From an uncultured Pelagibacteraceae bacterium (GTDB lineage Bacteria > Pseudomonadota > Alphaproteobacteria > Pelagibacterales > Pelagibacteraceae), in NCBI GenBank assembly GCA_902594395.1, contig CACJLZ010000002.1, positions 1-64,000 of the forward strand: a stretch of DNA of 64,000 nucleotides, written 5' to 3'. A program made the position numbers and the translations under genes. Position 1 is the stretch's first letter. The number at the start of each line of letters is the position of its first letter. The notes below the pieces were generated by a model, which did not search any database, had not been told where the DNA came from, and worked only from the letters and a program-made list of their open reading frames with translations. Shown here piece by piece: positions 56,861 through 64,000 of the stretch.

Positions 56861-57607
56861 ATGAGTAAATTCAATTACTTAAAAATAAATAGGTCTAAAA
56901 AAATTAGATATTTAAAAAATTACCAAAAAAATACAACTTACATCGTTTTTTTACACGGGTTTATGTCTGATTTAGAGGGAAAAAAACCTAAAACATTTTT
57001 AAATTTTGCAAAAAAAAATAAACTTGGTTTTCTTGCACCAGAATATTCTGGTCACGGTAAATCATCTGGTAAATTTACTAAAGGTAATGTCTCAAAATGG
57101 ACTAAAGATACAACTTTGTTAATTAAAAAAATTGTCAAAAAAAATAAAATCATATTAGTTGGCTCAAGTATGGGCTCTTGGATCGCTTTAAATCAATTTA
57201 AGTTTTTTAAAAAACAAATTATAGGGTTTTTAGGAATTGGTTCTGCACCACAATTTTTAGAGGGTTTAATGTGGAACAAATTTTCAAAAAAAATGAAAAA
57301 AGAAATAATAAAGAATAGGATTATCAATTTAAAGCATGGGAGTTATGAATATCCAATCTCTTTACAACTAATTAAAGATGGCCGAAAAAATAAAGTATTT
57401 CATAAAAAAATTTACGAGAAATTAAAGATTACTATGGTTCATGGACAAAAAGATGAGTCTGTCCCTGTCAGTTATTCAAAAAAAATTCTAAAAATTTTTG
57501 TAAATTCAGAAAAAAAATTAGTTATCATTAAAAAAGGTGATCACAGCTTATCTTCACCTAAATGGTTAGGTATATTAAAAAAAGAATTAAAAATTATGAT
57601 TAACTAA
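56861..57607 (+). CDS. Alpha/beta hydrolase
   Basis: The 248-residue protein has the hydrolase fold: FLHGFMSDLEGKK (oxyanion region), the nucleophile elbow GSSMGSW with Ser in the Gly-x-Ser-x-Gly form, a late Asp in GQKDESVP and the His in KKGDHSLSSP. It resembles short-chain esterases and thioesterases of the BD-FAE/YbbA-like kind; the substrate cannot be told. Its end overlaps the convergent gltB end by 8 bases. Confidence 0.85.
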   Translation: MSKFNYLKINRSKKIRYLKNYQKNTTYIVFLHGFMSDLEGKKPKTFLNFAKKNKLGFLAPEYSGHGKSSGKFTKGNVSKWTKDTTLLIKKIVKKNKIILVGSSMGSWIALNQFKFFKKQIIGFLGIGSAPQFLEGLMWNKFSKKMKKEIIKNRIINLKHGSYEYPISLQLIKDGRKNKVFHKKIYEKLKITMVHGQKDESVPVSYSKKILKIFVNSEKKLVIIKKGDHSLSSPKWLGILKKELKIMIN

Positions 57608-60600
57608 CTTCTTTAATCCTAGACTTAAATGTAATTGGATTTTTGAGTTTATTAATCATCTCTTTTGGACAAACCTGAACAAAATTTTTAATTTCAGCCT
57701 CAAAGTTTTCAAAAATATCTTTTGATATCAACGATCCTGTCTCTTTTGAATGTTCTAAAATTAATTCTTTTAAATAACTTGTCCAATAATCTGTTTCAAC
57801 ATTTTGCCAAACGACTGAGTCTGGATTAACTTTTTTTTCAAACTCATTCAAATTATCATAGATAAATGCTATACCTCCAGTCATGCCAGCTGCAAAATTA
57901 TCTCCAACACTTCCCAAAATAACCACTGTTCCTCCAGTCATATACTCACAGCCGTTTGAGTCACAACCCTCAATAACTGTAGTTGCACCAGAGTTTCTAA
58001 CAGCAAATCTATCGCCTGCTTGACCTGCAGCAAAAAGTTTGCCTGACGTAGCTCCATACAAAACTGTATTTCCGATGATTGTATTTTCATTAGAAACTAA
58101 ATTACTTTCATCCGAAAGTTTTATCGAGATTGTAGCACCTGACAATCCTTTACCGACATAATCGTTTGCATCACCTTTGAGATTTAATTTTAATCCTTTT
58201 GATGAAAAAGCACCAAATGATTGACCCGCGGAGCCTTTGAAATTTAACGTGAGGAAATTTTCATCAAGTTTTTCGTAACCATACTTTTTGTAAAGATGAT
58301 GTGAAATTCTTGTGCCAACTGCTCTGTTTGTATTTTTTATAATAAATTCTTTCTCAACTTTTTCTGAATTATCTAAAGATTTTTCTATTTCTGGCCAAAT
58401 TTCCTGGTCTAATGTTTCAGGTACTTTGTTGATCTCCAATGAATCACAATATCTTTTATTGTTTCCTGGATCTGCTTGAACAAATAATGGATTTAAATCC
58501 AAGTCATCTAAATTTGGTGAAGCTTTATTAACTTGCATTAATAAATCAGTTCTTCCAATAATATCATTTAATGATTTAAAACCTAATTCAGCTAAAATTT
58601 CTCTTACTTCAGATGCAATAAAAGTGAATAAATTTACAACCTTGTCTGGAGTGCCAGAAAATTTTTCTCTCAATTTTTCATCTTGTGTACAAACACCTAC
58701 TGGACAAGTATTCGAATGGCACTGTCTTACCATTATACACCCCATTGCCACTAGAGCTGTTGTAGCAACTCCATATTCTTCTGCTCCCATCATTGCAGCA
58801 ATAACAATATCTCTTCCAGTTTTAATACCACCATCGGTTCTTAATGTAACTTTGTGTCTTAAATTGTTTAGTGTTAAAACCTGATTTGCCTCAGTGAGAC
58901 CCATCTCCCAAGGTATTCCAACATATTTGACACTAGTTTGAGGAGTTGCACCTGTTCCTCCATTATGACCCGAAATTAAAATAATATCTGCTTTTGCTTT
59001 AGCTACACCTGCAGCAATGGTTCCAATTCCAGATGATGCTACTAACTTAACGCCAACTCGTGCTTTTGGATTTGTTTGCTTTAAATCGTAAATCAGTTGC
59101 GCTAAATCTTCAATCGAATAGATATCATGATGTGGAGGGGGAGAAATCAATGTTACTCCTGGTGTGGAATGTCGTAGTCTTGCAATTTCCTCTGTAACTT
59201 TGAAACCAGGTAACTGGCCACCTTCCCCTGGTTTAGCACCTTGGGCCATTTTTATTTCTATTTCGTTACAATTATTTAAGTAATTTACAGTCACTCCAAA
59301 TCTAGCTGATGCGATTTGTTTTACTCTAGAATTTGCACTGTCACCACTGTCCATTACCTTAAATCTCTCTGCATCTTCACCACCCTCACCACTACAAGAG
59401 GCTCCTTTAATTCTATTCATTCCAATAGCAAGTGTTTCATGTGCTTCCTTTGATAAGGCACCATGAGACATGCTTCCGCTACCAAATCTTTTTAAGATTT
59501 TTTCTATTGGTTCAACTTCAGATATATTTATTGACTGACCTAATTTTTTTTTTCTAAAATCAACTAAATCTCTTAAATTAATTGGGGGTAAATTGTATAT
59601 GCCTTCAGCATATTTCTTATATGCCTCATATGAATTCGAGCCCACAGCGCTTTGTAATAAATGAATAAGCTTTCCTTGATATTGGTGAGTTTCTCCGTTT
59701 TTCCTATATCGATACATACCCCCAATTGGCAATACAGTATCTGTACTTTCAAATGCTTCCTTGTGAATTTGTCTTATCTTTTTTTCAATCCCGACTAAAC
59801 CAATGCCTGAAATTTTTGATGTAACTCCAGGAAAATAATCATTTACGACTGTTCTGCTCAATCCTACAGTTTCAAAATTACATCCACCTCTGTAAGAACT
59901 TAAAACTGAAATCCCCATTTTTGACATTATCTTCAATAAACCCGCATTAACTGAATTAATGTAGCGTTGTACACACTCATCAAAACTAAATTGGCCAAAA
60001 AGTTTTTTTTCGTATCTTTGATATAAACTATCAAAAGCCAGATATGGATTTACTGTAGTTGCTCCAACTCCAATTAATGTTGCAAACGAATGAGTATCTA
60101 TAGCCTCTCCAGACTGAACGTTTATAGAAACATAACCTCTTAATTTTTTTTGTATCAAAAATGTGTTTATGGCTCCGACACATAATAACATAGGCATTGG
60201 CAATCTTTCAGATGAGAGATTTTTGTCACTTAAAATCAATTGGGTAATGCCTTGTCTTACTGCAATTTCAGACTCTTTTCGAATCCTGTTAATAGAATTT
60301 TCTAAATTATCATCTTGTGAAAATGAACAATCAATAGTTACTGAATTTTTACCAAAAAAATTAGTGAACTTATTAAATTGTGAATTTGATAGAATAGGAC
60401 TATTTAAAACATAAATATTCTCTTTAGTTAAGGTATCAAAATCAAGAATATTACCTAAATTTCCAAATCTTGTTTTTAAACTCATTACTTTATTTTCCCT
60501 CAAAGAATCAATTGGTGGATTTGTTACTTGACTAAAATTTTGTCTAAAAAAATGATAAAGTGGTCTATACTTATCAGATAGCACTGCTAAGGGAGTATCA

Positions 60601-62105
60601 TCACCCATTGAGCCAGTTGCTTCTTTTGCATCTTCTGCCATTGGATGTAAAATAAGCTCAAGATCCTCTAAACTTATTCCGAAAGTATATTGTCTTCTCC
60701 TTAAGCTTTCGCCATCAAAATTATGTTTTTCATTGGAAATTGATAATTTTTCATCTAGATCAATTATTTGAGAATTGAAGTGTTTAAATTCTTTAGCCAA
60801 ATAATCTTTTATTTGACTATTAGAAAAAACTTTACCTTTTTCAATTCTAACCCCGATAATTTCACCAGGACCAAGTCTTCCCTTGGTTAAAATTTTTTTT
60901 TCATTTAAATCAATCATTCCTGTTTCTGAGCCTGCAAAGATCATTTTGTCTTTTGTAATGGCATATCTCAAAGGTCTAAGACCATTTCTATCATTTGCAG
61001 CTATAACCCATTCATTGTCTGTAGCAGCAATAGCAGCAGGTCCATCCCATGGTTCCATTGTGCTATTTAAAAAATTAAATAGTTGCTGATGACTTTTTGA
61101 TAATGTCTTATTTTTTTTTGACCATGCATCCGGTACTAGCATTAATTTAGCTAATGGTGCAGATTGGCCTGATTTATTTAATAATTCAAATACATTATCT
61201 AAAGCTGCAGAGTCAGAGACACCTTTTTGGATTACTGGTTTTAAATTTTCTATGTCCTCGAAAAGTGGGCTACTCATTTCTTGTTCGTGAACTTTCATCC
61301 AGTTTTTATTACCTTTATAAGTATTTATCTCACCATTGTGCGCTATGGCCCTAAATGGTTGAGCTAAGCTCCAGCTCGGTGCGGTGTTAGTTGAAAATCT
61401 TTGATGAAAAATTGCATATCTTGAAATAAATCTTGAATCTCTAAGATCTAAATAAAAGTCAGATAAAGACTCTGCTAAATATAGCCCTTTATAAATTATA
61501 GATTTTGAGCTAATTGAACAAATATAAAAATTATTCAATGAGGCATCAAAAGCTTTATTTTCAATTCTTTTTCTTATTTCATAAATTTTTCTCTCTAAGT
61601 TTTTATCTAATAAATTTGAATCATTAGGTTTAAAAAGAACTTGTATGATTTCTGGCATGGTTTGAAGAGCTTTTTCCCCTAAAACTTTTGAATTTACTGG
61701 TACTTGTCGCCAACCATATATACTAAAATTATTTTTAGTTAGTTCACTCTCAACTATTGTTTTGCAACTTTCTTGCGCTGTATAGTCATTTCTAGGTAAA
61801 AAAATCATTCCTACACAGATTTCAGAATTATCATAATCGTGACCGGTAACTTGTATTTTTTCTATAAAAAAGTCTTTCGGAATTTCAACATGTATTCCAG
61901 CTCCATCACCCGTTTTACCATCTGCATCAACGGCACCTCTGTGCCAAACTGCTTTTAAAGCTTCAATTCCATACTCAACTATAGCCCTAGATTTTTTTCC
62001 CTCTGTAGATGCGATTAAACCAACACCACAAGCATCGTGTTCCATCTCTTTTGAATAAACATGATTTTTTGTAAGTAACTCTAAATTTTTTTTATAATTT
62101 TCCAT
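57600..62105 (-). CDS. gltB: Glutamate synthase (NADPH) large chain
   Basis: The 1501-residue subunit makes two glutamates from glutamine and 2-oxoglutarate. After a short propeptide the mature N-terminal Cys lies in HDACGVGL, the glutaminase nucleophile. Then come the central and FMN-binding synthase domains (GAKPGEGGQLPGFKV, SPPPHHDIYSIEDLAQLI), the 3Fe-4S cysteines in GCIMVRQCHSNTCPVGVCTQD and the beta-helix C-terminal domain. I set the start at ATG 62103-62105, where the gltD TAA and this ATG overlap by one base; a longer frame reaching into gltD is less likely. Confidence 0.95.
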   Translation of the reverse strand: MENYKKNLELLTKNHVYSKEMEHDACGVGLIASTEGKKSRAIVEYGIEALKAVWHRGAVDADGKTGDGAGIHVEIPKDFFIEKIQVTGHDYDNSEICVGMIFLPRNDYTAQESCKTIVESELTKNNFSIYGWRQVPVNSKVLGEKALQTMPEIIQVLFKPNDSNLLDKNLERKIYEIRKRIENKAFDASLNNFYICSISSKSIIYKGLYLAESLSDFYLDLRDSRFISRYAIFHQRFSTNTAPSWSLAQPFRAIAHNGEINTYKGNKNWMKVHEQEMSSPLFEDIENLKPVIQKGVSDSAALDNVFELLNKSGQSAPLAKLMLVPDAWSKKNKTLSKSHQQLFNFLNSTMEPWDGPAAIAATDNEWVIAANDRNGLRPLRYAITKDKMIFAGSETGMIDLNEKKILTKGRLGPGEIIGVRIEKGKVFSNSQIKDYLAKEFKHFNSQIIDLDEKLSISNEKHNFDGESLRRRQYTFGISLEDLELILHPMAEDAKEATGSMGDDTPLAVLSDKYRPLYHFFRQNFSQVTNPPIDSLRENKVMSLKTRFGNLGNILDFDTLTKENIYVLNSPILSNSQFNKFTNFFGKNSVTIDCSFSQDDNLENSINRIRKESEIAVRQGITQLILSDKNLSSERLPMPMLLCVGAINTFLIQKKLRGYVSINVQSGEAIDTHSFATLIGVGATTVNPYLAFDSLYQRYEKKLFGQFSFDECVQRYINSVNAGLLKIMSKMGISVLSSYRGGCNFETVGLSRTVVNDYFPGVTSKISGIGLVGIEKKIRQIHKEAFESTDTVLPIGGMYRYRKNGETHQYQGKLIHLLQSAVGSNSYEAYKKYAEGIYNLPPINLRDLVDFRKKKLGQSINISEVEPIEKILKRFGSGSMSHGALSKEAHETLAIGMNRIKGASCSGEGGEDAERFKVMDSGDSANSRVKQIASARFGVTVNYLNNCNEIEIKMAQGAKPGEGGQLPGFKVTEEIARLRHSTPGVTLISPPPHHDIYSIEDLAQLIYDLKQTNPKARVGVKLVASSGIGTIAAGVAKAKADIILISGHNGGTGATPQTSVKYVGIPWEMGLTEANQVLTLNNLRHKVTLRTDGGIKTGRDIVIAAMMGAEEYGVATTALVAMGCIMVRQCHSNTCPVGVCTQDEKLREKFSGTPDKVVNLFTFIASEVREILAELGFKSLNDIIGRTDLLMQVNKASPNLDDLDLNPLFVQADPGNNKRYCDSLEINKVPETLDQEIWPEIEKSLDNSEKVEKEFIIKNTNRAVGTRISHHLYKKYGYEKLDENFLTLNFKGSAGQSFGAFSSKGLKLNLKGDANDYVGKGLSGATISIKLSDESNLVSNENTIIGNTVLYGATSGKLFAAGQAGDRFAVRNSGATTVIEGCDSNGCEYMTGGTVVILGSVGDNFAAGMTGGIAFIYDNLNEFEKKVNPDSVVWQNVETDYWTSYLKELILEHSKETGSLISKDIFENFEAEIKNFVQVCPKEMINKLKNPITFKSRIKEVS

Positions 62106-63544
62106 TAAGCTACTTTTGTTTTTTTCAATTGCATATTTTCTAAATATGTTTTCATAGAAGAAGCTGCATCTCTCCCATCTTTGATTGCCCATACTACTAA
62201 AGACGCTCCTCTTACAATATCTCCTGCAGCAAAAACACCTTTTAGATTTGTTTCCATCGTATTGAAATCAGTTTTAATTGTTCCCCATTTTGTTACTTGT
62301 AACTCTTGTGCGTCAAATAATAATGGTAAATTTTCTGGATCAAATCCAAGAGCTTTGATTACCATATCGGCTTTCACCATAAATTCTGAACCCTCTTTAA
62401 TTTCTGGTTTTCGTCTTCCTGATTCATCTGGTTCACCTAATTCAATTTGATTAACAACTAAATTTTCGATTTTATTTTTTCCCTTAAATTCTTTTGGACT
62501 AGAAAGCCAAACAAATTCTACACCCTCTTCCTCAGCATTTGCAACTTCTCTAGCAGATCCAGGCATATTTTCTTTATCTCTTCTATATAAACATTTTACC
62601 GACTTTGCTTTTTGTCTTACTGAAGTTCTTACACAATCCATTGCTGTGTCGCCACCACCTATCACGACAACATCTTTTCCCTCAGCGTTTAAAATTCCTT
62701 TATCAAATAACTCTACTTTATCTCCTAGACCTTTTTTATTTGATGCTGTCAAAAACTCCATTGCAGGAAAAATATTACCTAAATCATTACCAGGTAATTC
62801 AACTTCTCTTGGTTTATATACACCCGTCGCTATTAAAATTGCATCATGTTTTTTTCGCAACTGTTCTAGAGTTGCATCTTTACCGACTTCAAAATTTTGA
62901 ATAAATTTTATCCCACCATCCTTTAACAACTTTGTTCTTCGCTCAACTACATGTTTTTCAAGTTTAAAATTTGGAATTCCATAAATTAATAGTCCACCTG
63001 CGCGATCATATCGATCATAAACAGTAATTTTATATCCATTTTTCCTTAGCTGCTCAGCGGCTGCCAATCCTGCGGGACCGGCACCAATTATTCCAACGCT
63101 TTGGTCTTTTTCATGTTTTAGAGAAATTGGTTTAACCCAGCCTTGTTCCCATGCTTTATCATTAATATATTTCTCAACTGAGCCAATAGTAACTGTTCCA
63201 TGTCCTGATTGCTCAATAACACAGTTACCCTCACACAATCTGTCCTGAGGACAAATTCTTCCACACACCTCTGGCATATTGTTAGTGCTTTGAGATAATT
63301 CGTAGGCCTCTTTTAATCTTCCCTCAGCTGTAAGTTTTAACCAATCTGGAATATTGTTGCTTAAGGGACAATGTACTTGGCAAAATGGAACTCCACATTG
63401 AGAACATCTGCTTGATTGTTCTTCAGCTTTTTTAGTTACAAACTCGTCATAGATCTCATTAAAATCCTCTTTTCTTGTGCCAATCTTTCTTTTAGGTGGT
63501 GTTTGTTGACCTATTTTCACAAATTTTAACATTTTATCAGTCAT
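62105..63544 (-). CDS. gltD: Glutamate synthase (NADPH) small chain
   Basis: This 479-residue flavoprotein passes electrons from NADPH to GltB. The N-terminal cysteine clusters for two 4Fe-4S centres are visible in CSQCGVPFCQVHCPLSNNIPDW and CGRICPQDRLCEGNC; FAD and NADPH loops are GIIGAGPAGLAAAE and VVIGGGDTAMDC. The order gltD-gltB is the reverse of the enterobacterial one. The control region upstream holds two inverted repeats and a promoter. Confidence 0.95.
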   Translation of the reverse strand: MTDKMLKFVKIGQQTPPKRKIGTRKEDFNEIYDEFVTKKAEEQSSRCSQCGVPFCQVHCPLSNNIPDWLKLTAEGRLKEAYELSQSTNNMPEVCGRICPQDRLCEGNCVIEQSGHGTVTIGSVEKYINDKAWEQGWVKPISLKHEKDQSVGIIGAGPAGLAAAEQLRKNGYKITVYDRYDRAGGLLIYGIPNFKLEKHVVERRTKLLKDGGIKFIQNFEVGKDATLEQLRKKHDAILIATGVYKPREVELPGNDLGNIFPAMEFLTASNKKGLGDKVELFDKGILNAEGKDVVVIGGGDTAMDCVRTSVRQKAKSVKCLYRRDKENMPGSAREVANAEEEGVEFVWLSSPKEFKGKNKIENLVVNQIELGEPDESGRRKPEIKEGSEFMVKADMVIKALGFDPENLPLLFDAQELQVTKWGTIKTDFNTMETNLKGVFAAGDIVRGASLVVWAIKDGRDAASSMKTYLENMQLKKTKVA

Positions 63545-63580
63545 AGAATCTCTAAATTTTTGGCAAATTATACATTGTTT

Positions 63581-63608
63581 TTAGTAATAAAAGTATTATT
63601 TAGGTCAA
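63581..63608 (-). promoter_or_regulatory. Possible gltD-gltB promoter
   Basis: On the minus strand TTGACC (63603-63608) and TACTAA (63581-63586) are 16 bases apart; the start site would fall near 63574, about 30 bases before gltD. The -35 box lies inside the 63602-63620 inverted repeat, so a repressor or activator bound there could control gltD. Confidence 0.4.
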
Positions 63609-63620
63609 TAATTATGACCT
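63602..63620. promoter_or_regulatory. Inverted repeat AGGTCA-n7-TGACCT
   Basis: Two perfect 6-base arms, AGGTCA and TGACCT, separated by 7 bases. It lies in the 183-base divergent region between gltD and uppP and one arm holds the likely gltD -35 hexamer. A dimeric regulator site is the natural reading. Confidence 0.45.
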
Positions 63621-63627
63621 ATAATTA

Positions 63628-63641
63628 ATGCTATTTAGCAT
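63628..63641. promoter_or_regulatory. Palindrome ATGCTA-TT-TAGCAT
   Basis: A 14-base sequence with perfect 6-base arms and a 2-base spacer, 7 bases right of the previous inverted repeat. A TATAAT on the plus strand (63620-63625) lies between the two, so the pair could act on uppP as well as gltD. Confidence 0.4.
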
Positions 63642-63727
63642 AAAATGTGAGAAATTTATTTTTTGCATACCTATTATGATTAAATCGAATTGTTTAAAAT
63701 GAATATTTTTTAAGTTACGACATCTTT

Positions 63728-64000
63728 ATGCTTCAAAATTTTATAGAAATACTAATTCTTTCTGCGGTCCAAGGAATTTCGGAATTTTTACCTGTTAGCT
63801 CTTCGGCCCATCTGATCTTAATATCAAATTTTTATGATTTTAGCTCAAGCTCTTTATTCATTGATATTGGTCTGCACTTGGGTTCTTTATTTGCAATAAT
63901 CTATTACTTTAAAAAAGATTTACTAAATTTAATAAACAATCAAAAACTATTGGTTTTGATTTTAGTTGGATCAATACCTCTTATAATTTTTGGATATATA
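63728..64000 (+). CDS. uppP: Undecaprenyl-diphosphatase (3' end cut by window)
   Basis: The frame starts at ATG 63728 and is still open at the window end after 91 codons. The opening MLQNFIEILILSAVQGISEFLPVSSSAH has the first UppP/BacA motif, including the glutamate and SSSAH signature, followed by hydrophobic segments. It recycles the lipid carrier for peptidoglycan. The second motif (Pro-Gly-x-Ser-Arg-Ser) would lie beyond the edge. The divergent gltD start is 183 bases away. Confidence 0.93.
   Translation, partial: MLQNFIEILILSAVQGISEFLPVSSSAHLILISNFYDFSSSSLFIDIGLHLGSLFAIIYYFKKDLLNLINNQKLLVLILVGSIPLIIFGYI

Noticed and set aside
62106-62192. N-terminal extension of gltB by 29 codons
   Set aside because: It runs through the gltD 3' end, while the ATG at 62105 forms a typical TAATG junction and precedes the propeptide and catalytic Cys.
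62605-62904. Two overlapping plus-strand frames of 84-99 codons opposite gltD
   Set aside because: Both are opposite a strongly conserved gene and show leucine and proline runs typical of reverse reading.

Overview
The window is a stretch of a very AT-rich, tightly packed alphaproteobacterial chromosome. The gene order (pyrF-trpF-trpB-trpA-accD-folC-trxA, murA-DUF2948-hisD-infA, rpmH-rnpA-yidD-yidC-argB-dapD-dapE, aroK-aroB-bolA-DnaJ-cobS-cobT), the lysine/asparagine/isoleucine-rich proteins, the gaps of 0-50 bases and the many 1-50 base gene overlaps all point to the SAR11 group (Pelagibacterales). This is inferred from content; there is no rRNA gene to confirm it. I see no insertion sequence, prophage or CRISPR array.

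Layout. 1-12842: an epimerase gene cut by the window edge (minus strand), then a plus-strand run: RNase D, LPS genes (kdsD, lptC, lptB), aroA, rpsA, ihfB, pyrF, trpF, trpB, trpA, accD, folC. 12839-16449 (minus): thioredoxin and three DNA-nuclease genes (exonuclease I, a PD-(D/E)XK nuclease, rmuC). 16597-19997 (minus): hisG, hisZ, hisS, preceded by a tRNA-His that ends four bases before the hisS start codon, and before that a probably leaderless 33-codon reading frame with His-X-His-X-His near its end. 20001-24444 (minus): cspA, tRNA-Phe, infA, hisD, DUF2948, murA, dcd and two small basic genes. 24545-32797: tRNA-Thr, a VTT membrane protein, then rpmH-rnpA-yidD-yidC, argB, a HAD phosphatase, dapD, dapE, a histone-deacetylase-like enzyme and a SET-domain protein. 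32787-36929 (minus): truA, fmt, def, a large exported helical-repeat protein and a small membrane protein. 36987-42149: aroK, aroB, bolA (minus), a DnaJ-domain protein, cobS, cobT. 42146-57607: regB, gyrB, two sugar or surface-type genes around tRNA-Ser, lepA, pheT, pheS, rplT, rpmI, infC, thrS, a glycosyltransferase and a hydrolase. 57600-64000: gltB and gltD, a divergent control region with two inverted repeats, and the start of uppP.

Most of this is core housekeeping: amino-acid synthesis (Trp, His, Arg, Lys, aromatic, Glu), translation, envelope and DNA topology. Two regions stand out. First, TrpF, TrpB and TrpA are encoded in the usual place and order, yet all three have changed at signature substrate-binding, catalytic or interface residues. 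TrpB keeps its PLP lysine but has Asp for the catalytic Glu and has lost the Gln-His pair of the carboxylate loop. This could mean an altered tryptophan synthase or one turned to another substrate. Second, the hisS leader combines a leaderless His-containing small frame, a hairpin over its stop codon, and a tRNA-His abutting the hisS start, so tRNA processing and HisRS synthesis may be linked. Smaller points are missing neighbours (lptA, cmk, engB) and several small genes that are easily overlooked.
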